A stretch of 64,000 bases of DNA. It comes from Kuafuiihalomonas sp039024635 (GTDB taxonomy: Bacteria; Myxococcota; Kuafuiibacteriia; Kuafuiibacteriales; Kuafuiibacteriaceae). The position numbers were made by a program, and so were the translations under genes. The notes beneath the pieces are model-generated. The model ran no database searches, had not been told where the DNA came from, and saw nothing but the letters and a program-made list of their open reading frames with translations. Where the stretch lies: the NCBI GenBank assembly GCA_039024635.1, contig JBCCQA010000003.1:124001-188000 (forward strand). The letters are read 5' to 3'. Every line of letters starts with the position of its first letter. The stretch's first letter is position 1. This document shows positions 1-9,121 of the stretch, piece after piece.

Positions 1-2
1 GG

Positions 3-314
3 GGTTCCTTCGTGCTCGAGTACCAGGGAAAGCCGGTTCGCTGGTACGTCCAAGACTGGGCGGCTGGAGCCTTGGAGCGGGCCTGGCCCATCGGTCGCGA
101 GCTGGCTCGAGACGTGTGGATGAAGCAGGTCCCGTCGCCCGAAGAGGCGGCACGCCCGTCCCGAGAGAGAGCCTCGTCACGAGTAAAGGCTTTGGCCGAA
201 GCGCGGGAACGGATCGCCCCAGCCAAAGCGCGGGAAAACCTCGACTACGATCGACCTCAAAGCGCCAAGGAGCGGCGCGAACTCGACGAACGCCTGCAGC
301 GCGGGCTCCGATGA
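3..314 (+). CDS. C-terminal part of an unrecognised protein (cut by window edge)
   Basis: The reading frame is open from the first bases of the window to a TGA at 312-314, so this is probably the 3' end of a longer gene. A GTG at 12 is in frame but there is no room to see a ribosome binding site. The visible 100 or so residues are rich in Arg, Glu and Ala and look like charged helix; no family motif is recognised. It ends 4 bases before the rhomboid gene, so the two are probably co-transcribed. Confidence 0.45.
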   Translation, partial: GSFVLEYQGKPVRWYVQDWAAGALERAWPIGRELARDVWMKQVPSPEEAARPSRERASSRVKALAEARERIAPAKARENLDYDRPQSAKERRELDERLQRGLR

Positions 315-318
315 GCTC

Positions 319-1422
319 ATGGACGATCGCTCCGTCCGCACCTGCCCGAAGTGCGGAGCGCTCATCACGCCCCAACTGGACCGCTGCCGGGTGTGTGGGA
401 CCTATCTCCACGGAACAGCCTTTGAAGGCTTCCTGGTCGAGCATCTGCTCCCCCCTCAGCTCCGCGCATCTCCAGGCACCGGGCTGATCGCGCTTCTCAT
501 CGGCCTGTTCTTCGTTTTCCAGTCCTTGGTCGCCGGTCCGATCCAGGTCTTTTCTTTTAGCCCCTACAGCCTGAGAGCGCTGGGCGGCCTCTTCGGCCCC
601 GACATCGTGATGGGCGAGTGGTGGCGCTTCGTCACTTCGATGTTCGCTCACGGTGGGCTTCTTCACCTCGGCTTCAACCTCTACGCCCTCACCATCATCG
701 GCCCCGTGGTCGAGCAGCTCTTTGATCGCAAGAAGATGTGGACCCTCTACGTCGCGAGCGGGGTCCTCTCGATGGTAGCGAGCTACACGTGGAACGTGGA
801 GGTGAACGGTCAGCTCTTCTCCGCCTCGGTCGGCGCTTCCGGCGCGATCTCCGGCCTCATCGGCGCCACCATCGCCGGGGGTCGTCGGGAAGGTCCTCGC
901 GGGGCCATCCTGGTCAGGATCTGCGCCCGGTGGGCGCTGTACATGGTGATCTTCGGACTTCTGGTCCCGGGCATCGACAACGCGGCCCACGCAGGAGGCT
1001 TCCTCGCCGGCTTGGGCCTGGGCCAGATCGTACCCCTCGGCCTCACGAAGTCCGTGGCCGCGAATCGAGCTCTGTCGGTGCTGATGCTAGGCGTATTCGC
1101 AGGCATCGTCTTCTGTTTCGCCGCGATGTTCGACGGCCTTCGTCGAGGACCTGGCTCCTTGGCCGACGACGCCTATCCGAGCTCATTCCTCTTTCTCACC
1201 CTCAGAAAGGGGACGGATTGGGATCAATCCACTCAGTATCTTGCAATCCAAGACTGTGAATCAGCGCTGAGGGGTGAAGCCGACGCGGTCGAAGCCTGCC
1301 GATTCGCGGTCCGCGCTCACCCCCATCCGGTCACCTACCAGATGCTCGCTCGGGCCTACCGTGAGGCCGGCAACGAGAAGGCAGTCGATCGCCTCCGACC
1401 CGTCCTCCGACGCCTGCGTTGA
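319..1422 (+). CDS. Rhomboid-family intramembrane serine protease with N-terminal zinc ribbon
   Basis: Predicted inner-membrane protease that cleaves substrates inside the bilayer. Residues 9-26 hold a two-CxxC zinc ribbon (Cys9, Cys12, Cys23, Cys26). Hydrophobic segments follow from about residue 53. Rhomboid hallmarks are all visible: WWRF then HxxxxHxxxN (His111, His116, Asn120), the nucleophile in GASG (Ser174), and the catalytic His in NAAHAGG (His224). After the last hydrophobic segment near residues 250-270 comes a helical tail of about 90 residues that could hold a TPR-like hairpin. The zinc ribbon fused to the rhomboid core is a known but minority arrangement; the substrate is unknown. 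The start at 319 directly precedes the zinc ribbon. Confidence 0.88.
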   Translation: MDDRSVRTCPKCGALITPQLDRCRVCGTYLHGTAFEGFLVEHLLPPQLRASPGTGLIALLIGLFFVFQSLVAGPIQVFSFSPYSLRALGGLFGPDIVMGEWWRFVTSMFAHGGLLHLGFNLYALTIIGPVVEQLFDRKKMWTLYVASGVLSMVASYTWNVEVNGQLFSASVGASGAISGLIGATIAGGRREGPRGAILVRICARWALYMVIFGLLVPGIDNAAHAGGFLAGLGLGQIVPLGLTKSVAANRALSVLMLGVFAGIVFCFAAMFDGLRRGPGSLADDAYPSSFLFLTLRKGTDWDQSTQYLAIQDCESALRGEADAVEACRFAVRAHPHPVTYQMLARAYREAGNEKAVDRLRPVLRRLR

Positions 1423-1538
1423 GCGGGGTCCGGTCAGCCGCCAGCGCGGCCCGCCTGAACTCCGCCAAATCCTCCTACCTCGTCCGTGCGGACGGCTAAT
1501 GTGTAGGCCAGAGCTAGCGCGCCCCCTAGTCTCGGCCC

Positions 1539-2225
1539 ATGACCCAAGGGAAAGTGATGCTGGTGACCGGCGGCTCAACGGGCATCGGCGCGGCCACTGC
1601 AAAACGAGCCCAGGAAGCCGGCTGGCGCCTCGTGCTCGGGGCACGCTCGATCGACAAGCTCGAAGGCCTGGCCAAAGAGCTCGGAGATGGGGTGGCCTAC
1701 GCTGCCTGTGACGTCACCAAGTTCGAAGAACTGCAGGCCCTCACGGAACTGGCCGTGTCTCGCTTTGGAGGCATCGACGCGGTCTTCGCCAACGCAGGCA
1801 TCGGCGGCAGCCCGGGGGGCTTCTCCGGAGCCAATCGTGCGCACTGGAAGACCATGATCATGACCAACGTCTTCGGCCTAGGCCTCACCTTGCAGGCCAC
1901 CCTTCCCGCTTTGAAGAAGAGTCGAGGTCACGTCCTCATCACCGGCTCGGTGGCCGGTCGGCGCACCCTCGGTGGCTCGATGTACTCGGCGACCAAGTGG
2001 GCGGCCAACGCCATAGGCTACAACTTGAGGGAGGAACTTCGAGGCACCGGCGTCCGAGTGACGGTGGTCGAGCCCGGCGTGGTCGACACCCCCTTCTTCG
2101 ACGACCCCAAACCTGACGGCCTGCGCCCAGACGACGTGGCGAGAAGCGTGATGTACGCGATCGAGCAGCCTCCTAGCGTCGACGTCCACGAACTGCTGGT
2201 GCTGCCGACACCCCCCGCGAAGTAG
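1539..2225 (+). CDS. SDR-family NAD(P)-dependent oxidoreductase
   Basis: Classical short-chain dehydrogenase of 228 residues. It has the Rossmann nucleotide motif TGGSTGIG near the N-terminus, an NAG motif (FANAGIGG), a catalytic Ser in LITGSVAG and the YxxxK pair (Tyr149, Lys153) in YSATKWA. The EPG stretch followed by VDTPFF is typical of the substrate loop. The basic residues after the first fold (GARSIDKL) suggest NADP(H), but this is inference. The substrate cannot be told from sequence. It stands alone between the rhomboid gene and the convergent Gfo/Idh gene. Confidence 0.9.
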   Translation: MTQGKVMLVTGGSTGIGAATAKRAQEAGWRLVLGARSIDKLEGLAKELGDGVAYAACDVTKFEELQALTELAVSRFGGIDAVFANAGIGGSPGGFSGANRAHWKTMIMTNVFGLGLTLQATLPALKKSRGHVLITGSVAGRRTLGGSMYSATKWAANAIGYNLREELRGTGVRVTVVEPGVVDTPFFDDPKPDGLRPDDVARSVMYAIEQPPSVDVHELLVLPTPPAK

Positions 2226-2296
2226 AGCACTGCCCAGTGGGTCAGCCGTGGGCCGCGACGCCTGACGCAAGCGATCTGGCCTCCGTGATTGGCAGA

Positions 2297-3268
2297 CTAG
2301 GCCAGGATCGCGTCTAGGATCTGCTGGGTGGCGACGGTGCGAGCCGCAGCCTCGGGGTCGATGGGTCGAGCGGCAAAGGCTTCGATCATGCGCTGATCAG
2401 CCGAGGCGGATTCGACCTCAATCTTCGGCGCATCGGCAGCTCGAGCAACACCACTTCGGTGGGCAAAGCTCGGTTGGCCGTCATGCTGAAAAGCAAAACT
2501 GGCAAAGCCGTCCAAGACGAAGTCGTCGAGGGTGAGCATGCCCTTGGGGCCAATGATCTGAAGATCCATGGCCAAGGATCCACCGTCGTAGCCCACCGAG
2601 AAGGTCGAGCTCTTGTCGGGACCGAACTCGAGTAGGCCATCTGCGTGGAGGATGGCGCCCTTGGCGGCGTCGCGACGGAGCTGGGTAGCGCACCGGCTCG
2701 GGGCGCCCACCCCCATGAATTCCACCGCCGCCCTTGCCGTATACCAGCCCAGGTCACCCACCACGCCAGAAGGTTCCTGACTGGGATCGTAGCGGATGTT
2801 GTCCGCGTCCGCGAAGGGGAAGTAGAAGGCCGCGTTGACAGTGTGAGCCCCGCCGAGCTCCTCAGACAAGAAGCGCTTCATCCTCACGGTGCGAGGGTGG
2901 TGGACGAAGTGCGTGGCATCCATGAAGCCCACCCCCTTCGACTGACAGCGGCTTATCATCGCCCCCGTCGAAGCCGCTGATACAAAGGGCTTGTCCACCA
3001 AGACGTGCTTGCCTGCCTCGATGGCGGCAAGGGCGATGGCCTCCTTGGCTGCGGTGGGCGTGGCTACGTAGACCGCATCCAGCGATCCCGATCCCAAGAA
3101 GGCGCTCAGGTCACAAAATCGGTGCTCAATCTCGAGCTCTCCACCAAAGGCCTGGGCCCGATCCGGATCTCGGCTGCAGACCGCCGTCAACTGGGCGCCC
3201 TGCGCACGATGGATCGAAGCCGCCACGACCCGGGCGATGAAGCCGGTTCCCACGATGCCAAAGCGCAT
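2297..3268 (-). CDS. Gfo/Idh/MocA-family oxidoreductase
   Basis: Predicted NAD(P)-dependent sugar or polyol dehydrogenase-like enzyme of 323 residues. The N-terminus has the Rossmann motif GIVGTGFIA, then YVATPT and the family signature VDKPFVSAA (usually EKP), with the catalytic Lys retained. The C-terminal half is the alpha/beta GFO_IDH_MocA_C domain; HFVHHPRTVRMK is the segment after it begins. It is divergent from dnaE and converges on the SDR at 1539-2225; both could act in one carbohydrate pathway, but nothing in the sequence links them. Confidence 0.9.
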   Translation of the reverse strand: MRFGIVGTGFIARVVAASIHRAQGAQLTAVCSRDPDRAQAFGGELEIEHRFCDLSAFLGSGSLDAVYVATPTAAKEAIALAAIEAGKHVLVDKPFVSAASTGAMISRCQSKGVGFMDATHFVHHPRTVRMKRFLSEELGGAHTVNAAFYFPFADADNIRYDPSQEPSGVVGDLGWYTARAAVEFMGVGAPSRCATQLRRDAAKGAILHADGLLEFGPDKSSTFSVGYDGGSLAMDLQIIGPKGMLTLDDFVLDGFASFAFQHDGQPSFAHRSGVARAADAPKIEVESASADQRMIEAFAARPIDPEAAARTVATQQILDAILA

Positions 3269-3351
3269 GGGATGTCCCTGTAGCGGCCCCCGAGAGGCTC
3301 ATCAACGGTGACCCGAGCCTCCGCTCGTATTATCCCTGCCGGGTCCAGGCG

Positions 3352-6300
3352 ATGAGCGACTTCGTCCACCTGCACCTGCACACGCAGTACAGCTTCCTCG
3401 ACGGCGCGATCCCGATGGCCCAGCTGTGCCCTCGCATCGACAAGCTGGGGATGAAGGCCTGCGCCACGACCGAGCACGGCAACCTCTTTGGCGCCATCGA
3501 CTTCTACCGACGAGCCCGCTCGGCCGAGCTAAAGCCCATCCTGGGCATGGAGGCCTGGGTCACCGAAGGTGACAGGCGTGAACGAAGCAAAGGACGCAAC
3601 CATCACCTGATCCTCCTCGCCCGCAACGCCGAGGGCTGGAAGAACCTGATGTACCTCTCGTCGATGGGCTATCGAGAGGGATTCTATTACAAACCCCGCA
3701 TAGACAAGACGCTCCTGGCCGAGCGGGCGGCGGGACTCATCGGACTCTCGGGCTGCCTAGGTGGCGAGATTGCCGGGGCCTGCGCTTCGGGAGAAGGGGA
3801 CACCGCGCGGGAGGCCATTCGGACCTACGCTCGCATATTCGATCCCGGCCAGTTCTTTCTAGAGCTGCAGGCCAACGGCAGGACGGATCAGGATGCAGCC
3901 AACGAGTGCCTCAAGCAGTTTGCTGAAGACGAAGACCTCCCGCTCGTCGCGACCAACAACTGCCACTACGTCATGCGCTCCGACGCCGACGCCCACGACG
4001 TCTTGACGGCGATCCAGTTCGGGAAGGCCCGGAACGATCCGACCCGTATGAGCAAGCGGACGGATCAGCTCTACATTCGCTCTCCGGAAGAGATGAAGAC
4101 CCTCTTTCGAGACTGCCCCGAAGCCATCGCGAACACGGTCCGTATCGCCGACAGCATCGACCTAGAGCTCAAGCTCGGTCAGCCCATGCTGCCGACCTTC
4201 GTTCCCCCCGACGGCAGCGATCTGGAGACTCATCTCCGGGACCGAGCGCGACGAGGGCTGGAGCAGCGCTTCAAAGAGCTGAGCTACGAGGTCGACCACG
4301 ACCAGTACTTTGGTCGTCTGGACGAAGAGCTCGACATCATCACCTCCATGAAGTTCCCGGGCTATTTCCTCATCGTGGCCGACTTCATCAACTGGGCCAA
4401 GGAGAAGGACATCCCGGTCGGTCCGGGCCGAGGCTCGGGCGCGGGTTCAATCGTCGCCTACGCCCTCCGCATCACCGACCTCGACCCCATTCCCTACAAC
4501 CTATTGTTCCAGCGCTTCCTGAACCCAGAGCGAGTATCAATGCCCGACTTCGACGTCGACTTTTGCCAAGCGCGTCGAGGTGAGGTGATCCAGTACGTCA
4601 CCGAGACCTACGGCTCTGAGAAGGTCGGTCAAATCGCGACTTTCGCCCAGATGAAGGCCAAGTCGGTGATCAAGGACGTGGCCCGCTGCCTGGAGCTGCC
4701 CTTCGCCGAGGTCAACAACCTCACGAAGCTTCTGCCCAACGTCTACAAGGACGAAAAGGGCAATCCGAAACCCATTACCATCGAGAAGGCGCTCGAGATT
4801 GAGCCTCGGCTTCGCCAACTCACGGAAGAGAGCGAGACCTACCGTGAGGTGGTCGACATCGCCCAGAAGCTGGAGGGCCTGTACAGGCAGGCAGGCATGC
4901 ATGCAGCTGGCGTAGTAATCGCCGACCAAGCCCTCTGGAACGTCGTGCCCGTGTTTCGCGGCAACGACGACGAATTGGTGACCCAGTTCTCGATGGCCGA
5001 CGTCGAGGACGCAGGCCTGGTCAAGTTCGACTTCCTGGGTTTGAAGACCTTGGACGTCATCTACCACGCCGAGATCAACGCCAACGTCCACCTTCAGAAC
5101 CTACTGGACGCCAAGGACGTGGACGCGCTCTGGGCCCAGCCCCACGTGCGTCGCTCCGCTGAGAGCCGGGAGGGACTCGAGCAGGCGCTGAGCCAAGGGA
5201 GGGCTTTCGTCGACCGTCTCCACCCCGAACGAGTGGGCCTGGACCTCACCCTCCGCACCAACCTGCTCTCGCTCGATGACCGCGAGGTCTACGCGATGAT
5301 GAGCAAGGGCAAGACCCTGGGCGTGTTTCAACTCGAATCCTCTGGCTTTCAGGAGCTGATGAAGCGGCTCAAGCCCGACTGCTTCGAAGACGTCGTGGCG
5401 GCGGTCGCCCTCTATCGACCCGGTCCGCTCCAGACCGGCATGGTCGACGACTTCGTCGACTGCAAGCACGGCCGCAAGCAGGTCAGCTATCCCCATCCTC
5501 TCTTGGAGCCGGTTCTTCAACCGACGTACGGCGGGTTCGTCTATCAGGAGCAAGTCATGCAGGCGGCCCAGGTCATGGCTGGCTACAGCCTCGGGGGCGC
5601 AGACCTTCTTCGCCGGGCCATGGGCAAGAAGAAGGTCGAGGTCATGGCCAAAGAGCGGAAGAAGTTCGTGGACGGCTGCGTGGCGCGAGACATTCCAGAA
5701 CACGAGGCCACGAGTGTCTTTGACCTGATGGAGAAGTTTGCGGGCTACGGCTTCAACAAGAGCCACAGTGCGGCCTACGCCCTCGTGACTTATCAGACGG
5801 CCTACCTGAAGACCTACTTCCCGGTGCAGTTCATGGCCGCCCTTCTCACGACCGAGGCCACCAGCACCGACAACATCGTCAAGTACATCGCCGAAGCACG
5901 AAGTATGGAGCTGGAGGTTCTGCCGCCGACCGTCAACAAGAGCGAACGTTCGTTCACCGTCGACGACGGCGCGATTCGATTCGGTCTCTCGGCCATCCGC
6001 GGCTTGGGTGACGCCGCACTTCAGGCCATCCTGCAGGCCCGACGAGAGGGTGGCTCCTTCGAATCTCTCTACGTCTTCTGCGAGCGCGTCCCTCTCAAGC
6101 AGCTCAACAAGAAGACCCTCGAGACCTTGGTCCAGTCCGGTGCCTTCGACTGCTTCGACCGACACCGGGCCCAGCTCAGCGGAGCCCTCGATGGCGCCAT
6201 CGAAGCTGCGCGTTCAGTCCAGAAGGCCGAGGCGGCGGGCCAGAGCAGCCTCTTCGGCGCGCCCGAGCTCGCGGCTTCGGTCCGACCCCGGGAAAGCTAC

Positions 6301-6966
6301 TCCGAGGAAGAGGAATGGGCAGAGGCGGAGCGCCTGGCCAAAGAGAAGGCGGCCCTGGGCTTCTACGTCACGGGTCACCCGCTGGACCGGTACGCTCGCG
6401 ACGTCGAGCAGATGACGAGCACGACGGTGGCCGGACTGGACAAGGTCAAGCAGCGCACCGAGGCCTCCATCGCCTGCGTGGTCACTGCGCTTCGGGAGCG
6501 GCCCCTCAGAGACGGAACGGGGCGGATGGCCTTCGTCAGCTTCGAGGATCGGAGCGGGGCAGCCGAGATCATGGTGCCGGCCCGGGTCTTCGCCGAAATA
6601 GAGGACGTGCTCCGCGCCGAGGCCCCCATCCTTCTGGACGCCTCGGTGTCCATCGACCGCGACGAGAACGGCGAGCAGAGGCTTCGCTTGCGCTGCACCG
6701 GCGCCCGCCGACTGGCCGACGCTCGGGAGGCCAGAGCCAAAGCCCTAATCGTCTCTGTGGAAGAGGGAGCCATCGACGCCGAACGCCTGCAGGCCTTCAA
6801 GGCGCTGCTGCAGGCGCACGAAGGCGGCTGCCCCGTCCGACTCATCGTTCGCGTCCCCGAGGCCGAAGTGGAGATTGGTCTACCTCGCTATACGACCCGC
6901 CCCTGCGACGAAGTTCTGGACGGAGTGGAGCGCCTCTTTGGCAGGGGCACGGCGTCACTGGCTTGA
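3352..6966 (+). CDS. dnaE: DNA polymerase III subunit alpha
   Basis: Replicative polymerase catalytic subunit of 1204 residues, close to the usual 1160. Order: PHP domain (HLHTQYS at the start, TTEHGN, and DADAHD), polymerase palm with catalytic Asp401 and Asp403 in PDFDVDF and Asp560 in VKFDFLG, fingers (YGFNKSHSAAYALVTYQTAYLK is split here: GYGFNKSHSA then AYALVTYQTA), tandem HhH near 900, and a C-terminal OB fold (FVSFEDRSG). PHP metal ligands look intact, unlike E. coli. The linker between DFLGLKT and LSLDD (about residues 566-642) is about 45 residues longer than in E. coli. The ATG at 3352 is followed at once by the PHP motif. Confidence 0.97.
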   Translation: MSDFVHLHLHTQYSFLDGAIPMAQLCPRIDKLGMKACATTEHGNLFGAIDFYRRARSAELKPILGMEAWVTEGDRRERSKGRNHHLILLARNAEGWKNLMYLSSMGYREGFYYKPRIDKTLLAERAAGLIGLSGCLGGEIAGACASGEGDTAREAIRTYARIFDPGQFFLELQANGRTDQDAANECLKQFAEDEDLPLVATNNCHYVMRSDADAHDVLTAIQFGKARNDPTRMSKRTDQLYIRSPEEMKTLFRDCPEAIANTVRIADSIDLELKLGQPMLPTFVPPDGSDLETHLRDRARRGLEQRFKELSYEVDHDQYFGRLDEELDIITSMKFPGYFLIVADFINWAKEKDIPVGPGRGSGAGSIVAYALRITDLDPIPYNLLFQRFLNPERVSMPDFDVDFCQARRGEVIQYVTETYGSEKVGQIATFAQMKAKSVIKDVARCLELPFAEVNNLTKLLPNVYKDEKGNPKPITIEKALEIEPRLRQLTEESETYREVVDIAQKLEGLYRQAGMHAAGVVIADQALWNVVPVFRGNDDELVTQFSMADVEDAGLVKFDFLGLKTLDVIYHAEINANVHLQNLLDAKDVDALWAQPHVRRSAESREGLEQALSQGRAFVDRLHPERVGLDLTLRTNLLSLDDREVYAMMSKGKTLGVFQLESSGFQELMKRLKPDCFEDVVAAVALYRPGPLQTGMVDDFVDCKHGRKQVSYPHPLLEPVLQPTYGGFVYQEQVMQAAQVMAGYSLGGADLLRRAMGKKKVEVMAKERKKFVDGCVARDIPEHEATSVFDLMEKFAGYGFNKSHSAAYALVTYQTAYLKTYFPVQFMAALLTTEATSTDNIVKYIAEARSMELEVLPPTVNKSERSFTVDDGAIRFGLSAIRGLGDAALQAILQARREGGSFESLYVFCERVPLKQLNKKTLETLVQSGAFDCFDRHRAQLSGALDGAIEAARSVQKAEAAGQSSLFGAPELAASVRPRESYSEEEEWAEAERLAKEKAALGFYVTGHPLDRYARDVEQMTSTTVAGLDKVKQRTEASIACVVTALRERPLRDGTGRMAFVSFEDRSGAAEIMVPARVFAEIEDVLRAEAPILLDASVSIDRDENGEQRLRLRCTGARRLADAREARAKALIVSVEEGAIDAERLQAFKALLQAHEGGCPVRLIVRVPEAEVEIGLPRYTTRPCDEVLDGVERLFGRGTASLA

Positions 6967-8948
6967 ACCGACCGGTCTCGATTCGGCGTCCATGGCTCTT
7001 CGTCGTGGTCTGCTGTTTGGCCTGTAGTCGGCGGTCTGAACCCGTCGATTCGAGGCTTGACCCCTGTCCTGAGGTGGCGGGCTTTGATGGTCTGGACTCC
7101 GATGGGGACGGGATGCACGACGCCTGCGATACATGCCCCATGGGCGGTGACGCTCGAGACCGAGATCAAGACGGGGTGCCAGACTGCCAGGACCTCTGTC
7201 CCGCCATCCCAAACCCGCTCCAGCAGGACCAGGACGCCGACGGTCGAGGAGATGCCTGCGACAGCTGTCCCCTCGTATCGGCAAGAGGACGAATCGATCG
7301 AGATGGAGACATCATCGACGACGCCTGCGACTCCGAGATCGAGTCCGATCCGGCCTATGAGGTCTCGGTAGCCGAGATCCGTCGGCGCCTGCTGGCAGGC
7401 GAGCGCTGCGAGCAGATCGTTCGGGCCCACTTGGCCCGAATCGCCAAGTACGACTTCGATCCGCTCCGAGGTCCACCGATCGCAGCTTTCGTGCGCATGA
7501 AGTCAGACGTGCTGGATAGGGCCCGAGAGCTCGACCAAGCCTGGGCACGGGGCGAGCGCGGCTCACTTCACTGCGTCCCGGTGGCGGTCAAGGACCTCTT
7601 TCAAGTCGAGGGATTGGGGCTGAATGGAGGAAGCTGGGCGCTCGAGGGTCTCGTCGCCAAGCGCAACGCGACGGCCGTAGCCCGGCTGATCGAGGCGGGG
7701 GCTGTCGTCTTGGGGAGTACGAACATGGACGAGCTCTCGAAGGGCGTCTCGGGGATCTCGGGCCGAGGAGGAAAAACCGGCAACCCCTATGACACGCGAA
7801 AGAACTCTGGTGGCTCGAGCAGTGGCTCGGGCGCCGCCGTCGCGGCCAGCTTTGCGGTCATTGGACTCGGGACCGACAACTGCGGTTCGCTGTCGGTCCC
7901 AGCTTCCTTCAATGGCCTCGTCGCGATGCGGGCGACGACGGGTCGGATCAGTCTCGACGGCACCCTCCCAAGCAACCGCCGGGATGCCGTGGTAGGACCG
8001 CTCACCCGGAGCGTCGACGACCAGATCGCCGCCCTGAAGCTGCTGATGGGACCCGACCCTCGAGACCCCGACACCCTAAACCAACCTCCCCTGGACTGGG
8101 CACGACTGGACGAGCCCCGAGGGCCTCTTCGGATCGGCCTCTTGCGGAGCTTTGGGAAGGGGAAGGCCGAGACCTGGACCACCCGTCAAAGCTCGGCCCC
8201 GCACTTCGCGCTTCTCCAACGTCTTCAGGACGACCTCGTCGCGTCCAGACATACCGTCGTCGAGAGCTTGACCGTGGCCGATGTCGATCTGCGGAGGGGC
8301 TCGGCCGGTGTTCGCGCAGATACCGAGGCCTTTTTCGCCGCCAACGACTGGGACATGAGCTTCCAGGCCTATTGCAGCCACGAAGAGAGGGCCGGCTTCG
8401 CGCGCCGTTCGGCCCGATTTTGCTGGGGCCGGTCCTTCTCGTCTCGTTTCTGGGAATTCGTCGGCTCCCCTCACGACTGGATAATTCGGCGACGTCTCGG
8501 CGCCAATGCCCTGTCGGTCGAAGCCCAAATGGCGGAGCTTGGATTGGACCTCATCATGATGCCGTCCGACGCTCGAGGGATCCCCGGTCGCCAGGGCGCT
8601 CTGACCAACTGCCGTCTTCTGACCGTGTCCGGTCTCCCGTCGATCACCCTTCCCGTCGGGGAAATCGCAGGGCTGCCGGTCGGGATGACCTTCATCGCAC
8701 CGAGGTGGCAAGAGATCGAACTCCTGCGTTTCGCGCGCGCCTACGAGGCTCGCTTTCGTCCTCGCTTTCCACCACCTCTGCCCCCCCTCAATCCAGAGCT
8801 GCCCCCACCAGAAATGGTCTCGGACCAAGTCCGAGCAGCAGCTGCTCGGGCCAGCTTCGAAGCCTACCTAAAGGACGGGAAGAAGTTCGACCTCACTCCC
8901 CAGCGCTTCCAGCAGGAGGCCCGTCGCGCCCTCGGGGAAGCGCCCTGA
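6963..8948 (+). CDS. Lipoprotein amidase-signature hydrolase with thrombospondin type 3 repeats
   Basis: A TTG at 6963 overlapping the dnaE stop as TTGA gives 661 residues starting with a basic n-region, a hydrophobic core and a lipobox-like CLAC. Residues about 41-125 hold four Asp-rich calcium-binding repeats (for example DSDGDGMHDACDTCP). The rest is an amidase-signature domain: Lys210 in VAVKDLF, the Gly/Ser stretch GGSSSGSG with the cis-Ser near 286, and the nucleophile Ser309 in NCGSLSVPAS. The usual TGGS is CGS here, but the Ser is kept. So a Ser-cisSer-Lys amide hydrolase is probably anchored outside the cytoplasm behind a calcium-stiffened stalk. The reading frame also runs open upstream inside dnaE, but that part is shadow. 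Confidence 0.85.
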   Translation: MNRPVSIRRPWLFVVVCCLACSRRSEPVDSRLDPCPEVAGFDGLDSDGDGMHDACDTCPMGGDARDRDQDGVPDCQDLCPAIPNPLQQDQDADGRGDACDSCPLVSARGRIDRDGDIIDDACDSEIESDPAYEVSVAEIRRRLLAGERCEQIVRAHLARIAKYDFDPLRGPPIAAFVRMKSDVLDRARELDQAWARGERGSLHCVPVAVKDLFQVEGLGLNGGSWALEGLVAKRNATAVARLIEAGAVVLGSTNMDELSKGVSGISGRGGKTGNPYDTRKNSGGSSSGSGAAVAASFAVIGLGTDNCGSLSVPASFNGLVAMRATTGRISLDGTLPSNRRDAVVGPLTRSVDDQIAALKLLMGPDPRDPDTLNQPPLDWARLDEPRGPLRIGLLRSFGKGKAETWTTRQSSAPHFALLQRLQDDLVASRHTVVESLTVADVDLRRGSAGVRADTEAFFAANDWDMSFQAYCSHEERAGFARRSARFCWGRSFSSRFWEFVGSPHDWIIRRRLGANALSVEAQMAELGLDLIMMPSDARGIPGRQGALTNCRLLTVSGLPSITLPVGEIAGLPVGMTFIAPRWQEIELLRFARAYEARFRPRFPPPLPPLNPELPPPEMVSDQVRAAAARASFEAYLKDGKKFDLTPQRFQQEARRALGEAP

Positions 8949-9121
8949 TTCCAGACAGGTCCACTCCAGAGCTGGGCCAATCCCGAAGTTCAGATCGCTT
9001 CCCTCGACCCTGGCGACTACGGCCGCAGCCACGTCGTCTTCTCCCAAGCGTCCTGGTCCCTTGAAAGCGTTGAACGGATTCCTCGCCAGCGGGATCGAGT
9101 CATTGGTGGCATGGTCGCAGC

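Noticed and set aside
2226..2296. Rho-independent terminator between the SDR and the Gfo/Idh gene
   Set aside because: There is a small CACTG/CAGTG inverted repeat but no run of T residues, and the stem is only about 5 bp.
5101..6165. 354-codon minus-strand frame inside dnaE
   Set aside because: Antisense shadow of dnaE; no recognisable motif and no start site context.
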